From an uncultured bacterium (lineage in GTDB: Bacteria > Cyanobacteriota > Vampirovibrionia > Gastranaerophilales > Gastranaerophilaceae), in the NCBI GenBank assembly GCA_949288685.1, contig CASELB010000035.1:1-16425 (forward strand): 16,425 nt of DNA, written 5' to 3'. The translations under genes and the position numbers were made by a program. The first letter of the stretch is position 1. Each line of letters opens with the position of its first letter. The notes beneath the pieces are model-generated. The model was given only the letters and a program-made list of their open reading frames with translations. It was not told where the DNA came from and made no database searches. Positions 7,113-13,791 of this stretch are shown piece by piece.

Positions 7113-7817
7113 ATGTTCCGAAGAATGAAGAAAGGCTTTACGCTTGCCGAAGTACTTATTACTCTGGCAATAATCGGTGTTGTGGCGGCTCTGTCAACAC
7201 CGGCAATTATAAGAAACAGCCAGAACGCCAAAATAGGACCGCAACTTGCAAAGATTGTATCAACAATAGAGAGTGCGGCGCAGATGGCGTGTGTTGATCA
7301 GGAAAAACATTATTTTAAAGAGGTTATTAATCCGGATAGTTTGAATAGTAATGTATTTAATCTTGCGACACAAATGCAGCTCCTTGCCGATAAGTATATG
7401 AAGGCTAAATTGTTTACTTTTGATCAAGGAGAAACGATGCCGGATGTTGTTGGCTTAAATTATGGTGAATTTGCAGGATTTCCGCAAGAAAACTATTCAA
7501 TATTTATGTTTTCGGATAAATCTGCTATAGTTGTTCCTAATTGTACCCTTGGAGTAGGTGCGGAAGGTGATACTGTTACAAATGGTAGTTGTGAGATATT
7601 TGCGCTTATGCCGGGGTTTGCGACCCGCACACGTTTGCTTGTCGGCAGAGATGTTTTCCCGCTGTATGTAACAATTAACGGTGATGTTGTTACTCCGAAA
7701 GAAGCAGGCATTACCGAGACGGTAGAATGCAGCGATGAAAATATTTATGCTAACGCAATAGACGGTTATACCTGTGTTAACAGGATTGCGGAAAACGGCT
7801 GGAAAGCTGATTGGTAA
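7113..7817 (+). CDS. Type IV pilin-like protein 1 of 4
   Basis: The 234-residue product is a prepilin with class III leader MFRRMKKG cut before F9. Mature residue 5 is the conserved E13, and the following hydrophobic helix is the membrane and packing stalk. The globular domain shares with its neighbours a 'GRDVFPLYVTINGDV' strand pair and a C-terminal C-x-x-R-I-A-E-N-G-W-K-A-D-W ending (C221). The ATG at 7113 follows AAAGGA; an upstream in-frame GTG at 7032 has no ribosome site and would add an improbable leader. It heads a four-gene array with 20-nt spacing to the next. It could be a pilus subunit, minor pilin or secretion pseudopilin; prepilin peptidase and assembly ATPase are not in the window. 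Confidence 0.88.
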   Translation: MFRRMKKGFTLAEVLITLAIIGVVAALSTPAIIRNSQNAKIGPQLAKIVSTIESAAQMACVDQEKHYFKEVINPDSLNSNVFNLATQMQLLADKYMKAKLFTFDQGETMPDVVGLNYGEFAGFPQENYSIFMFSDKSAIVVPNCTLGVGAEGDTVTNGSCEIFALMPGFATRTRLLVGRDVFPLYVTINGDVVTPKEAGITETVECSDENIYANAIDGYTCVNRIAENGWKADW

Positions 7818-7837
7818 TAATGAGAGAGGATTATATT

Positions 7838-8554
7838 ATGAGAAAGAATAAAGCGTTTACGTTGGCGGAAGTTCTGATAACACTGGGCATAATCGGTGTT
7901 ATTGCGGCTCTTACTCTGCCGACGCTTATTACGGGAACAAACTCTGCAAAAACCGGTCCTGAACTGGCAAATGCTGTTAGTACATTGGAAAATGCCATTC
8001 AGCAATTTATGACTGATAATAATGCGGATTATGTTTCTGTTGCAATGAGAAAAGCAGGCGATACAGGGGAATCGGCCGGTTCAATAGATACATTAATTAA
8101 TAATTATTTGTTTAGCAGTACTACTCCTTATATTAAAGGTTCTACAGTTGATGATCCGCCAACTTCTTCAAAACAATGGAGCGGTAGTGATGGCGGATAT
8201 AAAAGTGCCACAACGGCTGTAAGAATGTTGGCTAATAAATCTCTTATTTGCACTGAAGCGTCTGAAGGCGGTTGTAAATTCACTGCTACAGATTCGGCTT
8301 GCGGAATAATATTTTATACATCAGGTTTTCAAAAGAAACAGAGTGACAATAAACTTATAACTGGCAGAGATGTTTTTAAACTCTGGGTAACTAATAAAGG
8401 AGAAATTATTCCTGACGGACTGCCGGGTGTTGCTAATAGCAAACTCTGGACTGATGACAAGAATTGTGGCGAAACCGGTATGAAAGCAGGTAGTGCAAGC
8501 GGTTTAGGCTGTGCCGGTCGTATTGCTGCTAACGGCTGGAAAGTTGATTATTAA
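7838..8554 (+). CDS. Type IV pilin-like protein 2 of 4 (Ala at the cleavage site)
   Basis: The 238-residue prepilin has leader MRKNKA directly before FTLAEVLITLGIIGVIAAL, so the residue before the cut is alanine (A6) where its three neighbours have glycine. The glutamate at mature position 5 (E11) is present. The globular domain has the shared GRDVFKLWVTNKGEIIPDG segment and the ending C-A-G-R-I-A-A-N-G-W-K-V-D-Y (C225). The start at 7838 is chosen for the GAGAGG upstream; the ATG at 7820 lacks one. Alanine at -1 is tolerated by some prepilin peptidases but usually slows processing, so this subunit may behave differently in assembly. Confidence 0.87.
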   Translation: MRKNKAFTLAEVLITLGIIGVIAALTLPTLITGTNSAKTGPELANAVSTLENAIQQFMTDNNADYVSVAMRKAGDTGESAGSIDTLINNYLFSSTTPYIKGSTVDDPPTSSKQWSGSDGGYKSATTAVRMLANKSLICTEASEGGCKFTATDSACGIIFYTSGFQKKQSDNKLITGRDVFKLWVTNKGEIIPDGLPGVANSKLWTDDKNCGETGMKAGSASGLGCAGRIAANGWKVDY

Positions 8555-8572
8555 TACACGAAAGGACATATA

Positions 8573-9193
8573 ATGAAAAATAAAGGTTTTACTTTAACGG
8601 AAGTTTTGATAACACTGGGTATAATTGGTGTTGTTGCGGCTTTAACGATACCGCAGTTATACAACAGTACAAGAAATGCCCACTTAGGGGCTCAATATGC
8701 AACAGCCATTTCAACTTTAGAAAACGCTATCGGGCTTTATTTGTACGATAATAATGTACGCTCGCTTGCTCAATTATCAGGCGGAGCGCCTACTCCTGCA
8801 GCTCTGCTGACTGCACTTGCAGGCAAATATATAAAGATGGAGGAGGTTCAGACAGGAGAAGTTAAAGGAACACTTCCTGAAAAATGGAGCGCTGGTTATA
8901 CATTGCCGGATCAGTCTGTTATAGGAGCATGTGGTGGTGAGAAGGCAATAAATAGCACCCCCAGTGCAGATTCAGAGTTGTATTTCTTATCTTCTCAATC
9001 TAAGAAACAGGATGCTCTAATTGAAGGACTTGATTATTTTAGAATGTCTGTAACAAGTGACGGGCATATTTACGTTCCGGGCAAAGATTATGATACGGCG
9101 AATGCTACTTGTTCAGAGTTATCAGGGGGTAAGGCATGTGCCGGCAGAGTAGCTATGAACGGCTGGAAATTTGATAAAAAGATTTTTGATTAA
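8573..9193 (+). CDS. Type IV pilin-like protein 3 of 4
   Basis: At 206 residues it is the shortest of the array. The leader MKNKG is cut before F6, with E10 at mature position 5; the motif is FTLTEV instead of FTLAEV. The common strand pair appears as GLDYFRMSVTSDGHIYVPG, and the ending C-A-G-R-V-A-M-N-G-W-K-F-D is extended by KKIFD (C189). The ribosome site AAAGGA is 7 nt before the ATG, 18 nt after the previous stop. The middle region (about 60-145) is unlike the neighbours, as expected for a surface-exposed variable face. Confidence 0.88.
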   Translation: MKNKGFTLTEVLITLGIIGVVAALTIPQLYNSTRNAHLGAQYATAISTLENAIGLYLYDNNVRSLAQLSGGAPTPAALLTALAGKYIKMEEVQTGEVKGTLPEKWSAGYTLPDQSVIGACGGEKAINSTPSADSELYFLSSQSKKQDALIEGLDYFRMSVTSDGHIYVPGKDYDTANATCSELSGGKACAGRVAMNGWKFDKKIFD

Positions 9194-9219
9194 TAAAAGA
9201 ACTTGAAAGGATAAATTCT

Positions 9220-9921
9220 ATGATAAATAAGAAGAAAAAAGGGTTTACACTTGCGGAAGTTTTGATAACACTGGGTATAATCGGGGTTGTTGCGGCACTT
9301 ACTGCGCCGGCACTAATTCAGCACGCTGCAAGTGCAAAGACCGGTCCGGCTATGTCCCGAGCAATTTCAACACTGAGCAACGGATTTCAGACTTTTCTTG
9401 TCGAAGCTGATGCAAATACAATAATAGCTGCGGATCCTACAATTAAATCAAAACCTGTATCAATATTTCAGACACTAGCTGATAAATATATAAAAATGAA
9501 ATTGTTTGATGATATAACTGCACCTGCAATTAAGCAAAAAGTAGGCGGTGGTAATGAACTAGCAAGCGGGTCTACAATGTTTATGTTTGGTGACAAGTCT
9601 GCAATATTTGTGAGCAGTACAGCCTGTAATCCTGCAAGTGCAGACACAGCAACCGTCAATGATACAACAAATAATATCCTCGCCTGCAAGTTTTATTTCT
9701 TGCCTATGGGCTGGATGAATAAAGATATTCTTGTTGTCGGAGAAGATGCGTTTGAACTGGCTTATGATAACTCGGGTAATATTCTGATTTATGGACTTGA
9801 TTACGGTACAAGCTGGTCAGATAATTGCGATGATACTGATGTTAAAGGATTTACTCCGACATCTGACAAAAAATCTTGCGGCGGTAGGATTGCTGCTATG
9901 GGATTTAAGAAGGATTACTAA
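9220..9921 (+). CDS. Type IV pilin-like protein 4 of 4
   Basis: The 233-residue prepilin has the most basic leader, MINKKKKG, cut before F9, with E13 at mature position 5. It resembles protein 1 in the segment MFMFGDKSAIFV (FMFSDKSAIVV there). It carries GEDAFELAYDNSGNILIYG and the ending C-G-G-R-I-A-A-M-G-F-K-K-D-Y (C220), in which Trp is replaced by Phe. The ribosome site is AAAGGA, 26 nt after the previous gene. Its 5' coding DNA is nearly identical to that of gene 3 over about 40 nt. A strong terminator follows, closing the pilin operon. Confidence 0.88.
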   Translation: MINKKKKGFTLAEVLITLGIIGVVAALTAPALIQHAASAKTGPAMSRAISTLSNGFQTFLVEADANTIIAADPTIKSKPVSIFQTLADKYIKMKLFDDITAPAIKQKVGGGNELASGSTMFMFGDKSAIFVSSTACNPASADTATVNDTTNNILACKFYFLPMGWMNKDILVVGEDAFELAYDNSGNILIYGLDYGTSWSDNCDDTDVKGFTPTSDKKSCGGRIAAMGFKKDY

Positions 9922-9947
9922 TATTTTTTTTATAGAGAATTTTATAC

Positions 9948-9977
9948 AAGGCGCCGCGTTTCACGCGGCGCCTTTTT
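9948..9977 (+). terminator. Strong Rho-independent terminator of the pilin operon
   Basis: AAGGCGCCGCG (9948-9958) and CGCGGCGCCTT (9964-9974) form a perfect 11-bp GC-rich stem with a TTTCA loop, followed by more T residues. Confidence 0.95.
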
Positions 9978-9995
9978 CTGTTAGATGGTGCTACC

Positions 9996-10206
9996 TGTCA
10001 CCCTGAAGGAGTAAATAACTTGTCGTCCTGAACTTGTTTCAGAACCTAAATCGAGTCCTTGCAAGAGATGCTGAAACGAGTTCAGCATGACACAATAGAA
10101 CATGTCACCCTGAAGGGGTAAATAACTTGTCGTCCTAAACTTGTTTCAGTGTCTCACTCAAGCCTTGTTACAGATTCCGAAACAAGTTCGGAATGACATG
10201 AATAGT
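9996..10206. repeat. Two adjacent copies of the dispersed hairpin repeat, period 107 bp
   Basis: 'tgtcaccctgaaggRgtaaataacttgtcgtcct' occurs at 9996 and 10103. Each copy has a first stem around 'ctgaacttgtttcag' and a second, longer stem. In copy 1 the second stem is ATGCTGAA-acgag-TTCAGCAT. In copy 2 it is ATTCCGAA-acaag-TTCGGAAT, where both sides changed together. The stretch 9978-10379 contains no gene, only these repeats. Confidence 0.85.
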
Positions 10207-10220
10207 TTTCAAGTCCAGCA

Positions 10221-10350
10221 AGAGATGCTGAAACATCTTGGTTGCTCGCGTTAAACGGCGTTACGTGTTGAAAACTCAACGTTTCCAACACTCCAGCCTC
10301 TGCTCACAATCCGCGAGTTCAGCATGACACAATAGGACATGTCACCCTGA
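10221..10350. repeat. Third repeat copy, split by an 80-bp insertion
   Basis: 'agagatgctgaaac' (10221-10234) and 'gagttcagcatgacacaatagga' (from 10315) are the two halves of the standard hairpin, continuing into 'tgtcaccctga' at 10340. Between them lie 80 bp (10235-10314) not found in the other copies. The insert has its own small hairpin GTTGA-AAAC-TCAAC (10267-10280). It has no reading frame and no clear target-site duplication. Confidence 0.7.
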
Positions 10351-10379
10351 ACAAGACGGGCGGATGTCTAACTGTTTTA

Positions 10380-11345
10380 CTACCTGTTCACATATTCTAA
10401 TATTTGTTTTGAAAAATACTCTTCCGCCGCTTCCGTAGTCAAGTTTTCTTTTGCAAAATTATAAGCATTCTCCGCAATCTTAAGCGCCTCATCATAATGA
10501 GATTCAGCCCATTCATACCGTTCCCGCAAATCGGAAAAATCCGCTTTTACAGGAATATAATGAACAAAAGGTTTAAGCTCATTCTCATAATATCCGACAA
10601 ATTTTCTTTCTGCAATAAACAACGGACGATGAGTAAATAACAAATATTTTAACCGCGCTGACCAACCGCGCCCGACGACATCAAGCAAATACTTATACTG
10701 TGTATGCCCGGGCAAAGAAACATACCTGTCAGACTTATTCATATTTCCTGTACCGTTTTCTTTCCAGTTCATACCGATTAATTCACAAAAATCACTTTCC
10801 GCCCATTTTTCCATAAGCGCTTCCCTGCAAGCTGCAGTTTTAACATTACCTATCCAGAATATCTTGTTATAAACCGGTTTATTTTCTCCTGCTTTTGCGA
10901 TTTCAAGACAGGTATTATTGTGGTTATTTATTCCGACTTCTCTCCAGTCAACAAATGAATAATCCGGTATTAAAATAACATCTTTTTCACCTTTAGGAGA
11001 AGAATAAGCAAAAACCGTTTCTGTATCTGTAAATGCCACGTCATCAGTAAAAATATTCATCTTAAAACTTTTCCTGATATTATCACGTATCTTACCAAAT
11101 GCCATATTAAACAAATAAAGCGTAGCGCAATGTCTGGACTGAAACCCTCTGCCCATTTTTATATTCAATTTATCATGTTTTTTATCGTATTTAATTTTTA
11201 TCAAATTTCTTCCGCCTTTATTCGGTAAAAGTAAAACAGGAAATTCTTTACCTAAAATTGTTAATGTTATGTATTTATGAATACTCCTAACAGATACACA
11301 TCCCCTCAAAAGGCTTGTATTTATTGACTTGTCGATGTTTTTCAT
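10380..11345 (-). CDS. GT90/CAP10-like glycosyltransferase
   Basis: The 321-residue protein matches the CAP10 / lipopolysaccharide-modifying glycosyltransferase pattern: IPDYSFVDW at 126-134, KYLLDVVGRGWSARLKYLL at 218-236 (the nucleotide-sugar binding core) and LKPFVHYIPVK plus DFSDL at 257-273. Related enzymes transfer xylose, glucose or similar sugars to surface glycans; the donor here is unknown. No signal peptide or membrane segment is seen. I chose the ATG at 11345 (GGGTGG upstream) over GTG 11372 and ATG 11360, which lack ribosome sites. It lies 76 nt downstream of glf in the same direction, so the two are probably co-transcribed. An N-terminal segment YITLTILGKEF (25-35) resembles tails found in the neighbouring transferases. 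Confidence 0.8.
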   Translation of the reverse strand: MKNIDKSINTSLLRGCVSVRSIHKYITLTILGKEFPVLLLPNKGGRNLIKIKYDKKHDKLNIKMGRGFQSRHCATLYLFNMAFGKIRDNIRKSFKMNIFTDDVAFTDTETVFAYSSPKGEKDVILIPDYSFVDWREVGINNHNNTCLEIAKAGENKPVYNKIFWIGNVKTAACREALMEKWAESDFCELIGMNWKENGTGNMNKSDRYVSLPGHTQYKYLLDVVGRGWSARLKYLLFTHRPLFIAERKFVGYYENELKPFVHYIPVKADFSDLRERYEWAESHYDEALKIAENAYNFAKENLTTEAAEEYFSKQILEYVNR

Positions 11346-11386
11346 ATTATCCACCCGCATATTTTTATACACTTTTTCTTACCACT

Positions 11387-11425
11387 CTAGTTATTAAATA
11401 CAACCGGAACAGTTATTGCACTCAT
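11387..11425 (-). pseudogene. 12-codon remnant of a gene start, probably a lost glycosyltransferase
   Basis: An ATG overlaps the glf stop codon as ATGA and has a perfect AAGGAG ribosome site 5 nt upstream, which is the classic translational coupling arrangement. The frame reads MSAITVPVVFNN and then stops at TAG. The peptide looks like the first beta-strand of a GT8-type or related glycosyltransferase, whose N-termini often read I-P-V/I-V-F-x-x-N. It appears that the rest of such a gene was lost and the GT90 gene now follows. A short coupled leader peptide is the alternative. Confidence 0.5.
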
Positions 11426-12543
11426 ACAATCTCCTTCTTAAACAACTCTTTTTCAAAAAACCGGATAGCGCACTCCGCTGCCAGATCCATATTATAGTAT
11501 TTATAATCGCCTAATCTGCCCATAAAATAAAGATTTGAATATTTTTCCGCCTCTTCTTTATATTTGTTATAAAGAGCCTGTGTTTGAGGATTAGAAACAG
11601 GATAGTACCGTTCATTTATTCCGCGTTTAAATTGTTCCGGATACTCAACCGATATAACGGTTTTGTCAGATTTTTCATCAAGAAAATACTTATGCTCCGT
11701 AATTCTTGTAAAATCATAATCATTCGGGTAATTTGTAACAACTGCTTTCTGATAATATTCCCTATTAAGAGTTTGAACATCAAATTTAAGACTCCTGTAA
11801 GGAAGTTCACCGTATTTATAATCAAAATACTCGTCTATTGCACCTGTGTAAAATACTCTTTCATACTCCTCATGCCGGCACTCACTATAATCGCAATTAA
11901 GTTTGAGCGTAATATTCGGATGATTAAGCATATTCTTAATCATTTCAGTATATCCGGCAGACGGAATCCCCTGATACTTATCCTGAAAATATCTGTTATC
12001 GTGGCTAATATAGACAGGAACTCTTGCCGTCACAGAAGGGTCAATCTCTTCCGGCTTTAGCCCCCATTGTTTTATTGTATAATTCTTAAAAACATTTTCG
12101 TAAATATATTCCGCTATAAACTTTAAATCTTTATCCGGATTCTCTTTCAGGTTCAAAATCGGAACTTTTACCCCGTAGCCGTAATTAGAAATCAGCTTTT
12201 CTTCAATAGTTTCCGCCATTTTCGGAGAAAAAAGCTGATGTATAGTTGTTAAATTAAACGGAAGTGTAACACGGTTACCTTCAATCATAACATTGGGCTT
12301 CAGATAAAAATAATGCCATTTAGTAAATTTAGAAAGATAATCCCAGACTTTTTTATTATTAGTATGAAAAATATGCGGACCGTACTTATGTACAGTAATA
12401 CCTGTTAATTCATCTTTATAATCATAAATATTACCGGCAATATGTTCTTTTCTGTCAATTACGGTAACTTTTTCTTCTAAAAAAACGGCTGTTAAATTTG
12501 CAATGATTGCACCCGTTATTCCTGCGCCAACTACTAAATTCAT
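11422..12543 (-). CDS. glf: UDP-galactopyranose mutase
   Basis: This flavoenzyme interconverts UDP-galactopyranose and UDP-galactofuranose in the cytoplasm, supplying Galf for surface glycans. The 373 residues match the bacterial family. The dinucleotide-binding GAGITG is at 6-11, the FAD contact HIAGNIYD at 34-41, KYGPHIFHT at 53-61, the substrate arginine region ARVPVYIS at 173-180 with DNRYF at 182-186, and the C-terminal GRLGDYKYYNMD at 342-353. The start has AAGGAT 9 nt upstream. It is the first gene of the minus arm; upstream lies the 30-bp inverted-repeat region. The stop overlaps the start of the 12-codon remnant. Confidence 0.97.
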   Translation of the reverse strand: MNLVVGAGITGAIIANLTAVFLEEKVTVIDRKEHIAGNIYDYKDELTGITVHKYGPHIFHTNNKKVWDYLSKFTKWHYFYLKPNVMIEGNRVTLPFNLTTIHQLFSPKMAETIEEKLISNYGYGVKVPILNLKENPDKDLKFIAEYIYENVFKNYTIKQWGLKPEEIDPSVTARVPVYISHDNRYFQDKYQGIPSAGYTEMIKNMLNHPNITLKLNCDYSECRHEEYERVFYTGAIDEYFDYKYGELPYRSLKFDVQTLNREYYQKAVVTNYPNDYDFTRITEHKYFLDEKSDKTVISVEYPEQFKRGINERYYPVSNPQTQALYNKYKEEAEKYSNLYFMGRLGDYKYYNMDLAAECAIRFFEKELFKKEIV

Positions 12544-12567
12544 GATAAAAACATCCTTTTTAGTTTG

Positions 12568-12576
12568 ATTTTACCA
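12568..12576 (-). promoter_or_regulatory. Extended -10 promoter of glf
   Basis: On the minus strand TGGTAAAAT (12576-12568) is an extended -10, with the predicted start near 12561 and AAGGAT before the glf ATG. The -35 region would fall inside the 30-bp arm 12586-12615. The same arrangement faces the GT8 gene. Confidence 0.5.
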
Positions 12577-12585
12577 TAGAAATAA

Positions 12586-12615
12586 CTATACAGTACAAAG
12601 AAAATGTATAGAAAC
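12586..12615. repeat. 30-bp inverted repeat, left arm
   Basis: This arm is the exact reverse complement of 12734-12763 over 30 bp; the match ends sharply on both sides. Internally CTATACA and TGTATAG form a dyad with a 12-bp centre at about 12598.5. That is roughly 37 bp upstream of the predicted glf transcription start. Confidence 0.95.
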
Positions 12616-12628
12616 TAATTCTTACCTA

Positions 12629-12657
12629 ATTATACCTTGTTATTTTTTAAAATACAA
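12629..12657 (-). promoter_or_regulatory. Promoter inside the inverted-repeat spacer, pointing to glf
   Basis: On the minus strand TTGTAT (12657-12652) and TATAAT (12634-12629) are 17 bp apart. Transcription would start near 12622, cross the left arm and enter glf. A weaker plus-strand candidate, TTGTTA (12637-12642) with TAAATA (12660-12665), overlaps it. The spacer is very AT-rich, so chance matches are possible. Confidence 0.5.
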
Positions 12658-12733
12658 TATAAATATACCAGAATAATAAAATTTATGCAGTTTTCATTAT
12701 TTATACATCCTTGTTTTGTTAAGTTTTTATAAG

Positions 12734-12763
12734 GTTTCTATACATTTTCTTTGTACTGTATAG
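12734..12763. repeat. 30-bp inverted repeat, right arm
   Basis: This is the exact reverse complement of 12586-12615, with 118 bp between the arms. Here the internal dyad is longer: TTTCTATACA (12735-12744) and TGTATAGAAA (12757-12766) around a 12-bp centre. It sits about 38 bp upstream of the predicted GT8 transcription start. Confidence 0.95.
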
Positions 12764-12773
12764 AAAAAAACTG

Positions 12774-12782
12774 TGGTAAAAT
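12774..12782 (+). promoter_or_regulatory. Extended -10 promoter of the GT8 operon
   Basis: TGGTAAAAT is an extended -10 box, 13 bp after the right arm. The predicted start is near 12789, and AAAAGGAT follows as ribosome site. The -35 position would fall in the arm and is not consensus, which suits a promoter needing an activator. Confidence 0.5.
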
Positions 12783-12805
12783 AAGTAATGAAAAGGATTT
12801 AAGCG

Positions 12806-13780
12806 ATGAAGAATATTGCAATTAGCATCAGCAGTGATAACAATTATGTACAGCACATGGGTGCAACAATGGCTTCCATACTAAAGACCAAAAATCAGGA
12901 TGAGTTTATTAAATTTTACATAATAGACGGCGGAATTGACGAAGAGAATAAAACTAAGCTAAAATCCTTTGAAAATAAATACCCGTGTTCCGTGAGTTTT
13001 GTTACCCCTGATAATGAAAAACTTAAAAACTGTATGATATTTAAAGGCGACCACCTTTCTATAGCAACCTATAACAGGCTTTTAATTCCCGAATTAATAC
13101 CCGAGGAAGACAGAGTTATTTATCTTGACTGCGATATTATTGTAAGAAAATCGCTTGCGGAATTATATAACAAAGATTTTGAAAACAATCTTGTTATAGG
13201 TATAGAAGATATTGCCTGCATTAATCATTCTAAAAGGCTTCATTTAGAAAAATATATTAACGGCGGCGTTATTCTGTTTAATTCAAAACAAATGCGGGAA
13301 GAAAAAAGTGTTGAAAAAATATTCAACTGGATTGAAAATAATAAAAATATTATCGACTGCCACGATCAGGATATTATAAATGCAGCACTTGCAGGCAGAA
13401 TAAAATACATTGAAGATATTTATGACGCTCAGGTTTTAAGAGAAGGCAACAGCAGGTTTGACAATATACCCGATCCGGTAATATTACATTTTATAGGTCC
13501 TAAAAAGCCTTGGACAATATACAAACCACTCAATACAACACACTGGGGCAAAGAGTATTTTAAGGCGCTCAAAGATACACCGTGGGAAGGATTTATAAAA
13601 GAATACAGGCTAAAATCCATTCTGTGTCTGCCGCTTAATATCTTCTATCCTACCGGATGGACAAAATCTCTTGTAAGAAATATTTTTTCTATAAAAAATA
13701 CCGGACTTAAAGATAAAAAAATTATTACAATTTTGGGTATACAATTTAAAATAAAAAGAGTTAAACGCATAAAGAAGTAA
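12806..13780 (+). CDS. Glycosyltransferase family 8 protein
   Basis: The 324-residue retaining glycosyltransferase resembles the lipopolysaccharide glucosyl/galactosyltransferase family. The N-terminus NIAISISSDNNYVQHMGATMASIL is the usual GT8 start. The metal-binding DxD is in YLDCDIIV (107-113; D108, D110). YINGGVILFN is at 150-159, HDQDIINAAL at 186-195 and the C-terminal LHFIGPKKPW at 227-236. A basic tail after 300 contains IITILGIQFKIKR (306-318), a short motif that recurs in the next protein. AAAAGGAT precedes the start. The downstream gene begins 11 nt after the stop, so the two are an operon. Donor and acceptor sugars cannot be told from sequence. Confidence 0.92.
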   Translation: MKNIAISISSDNNYVQHMGATMASILKTKNQDEFIKFYIIDGGIDEENKTKLKSFENKYPCSVSFVTPDNEKLKNCMIFKGDHLSIATYNRLLIPELIPEEDRVIYLDCDIIVRKSLAELYNKDFENNLVIGIEDIACINHSKRLHLEKYINGGVILFNSKQMREEKSVEKIFNWIENNKNIIDCHDQDIINAALAGRIKYIEDIYDAQVLREGNSRFDNIPDPVILHFIGPKKPWTIYKPLNTTHWGKEYFKALKDTPWEGFIKEYRLKSILCLPLNIFYPTGWTKSLVRNIFSIKNTGLKDKKIITILGIQFKIKRVKRIKK

Positions 13781-13791
13781 AAGGGGTAATA

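Noticed and set aside
9996..10360. CRISPR-like array
   Set aside because: Units are long, imperfect and internally palindromic, spacing is not that of repeat-spacer units, and no cas genes are present.
11346..11372. Longer start for the GT90 gene
   Set aside because: Neither GTG 11372 nor ATG 11360 has a ribosome site, while ATG 11345 has GGGTGG.
11584..12060. 158-codon plus-strand open frame
   Set aside because: It is entirely antisense to glf, which has full family motifs; the peptide is Ile/Arg-rich shadow sequence with no ribosome site support.
12616..12733. Small RNA or short gene in the inverted-repeat spacer
   Set aside because: The spacer is AT-rich, without an open frame with a ribosome site or a GC-rich terminator; only promoter-like boxes can be supported.
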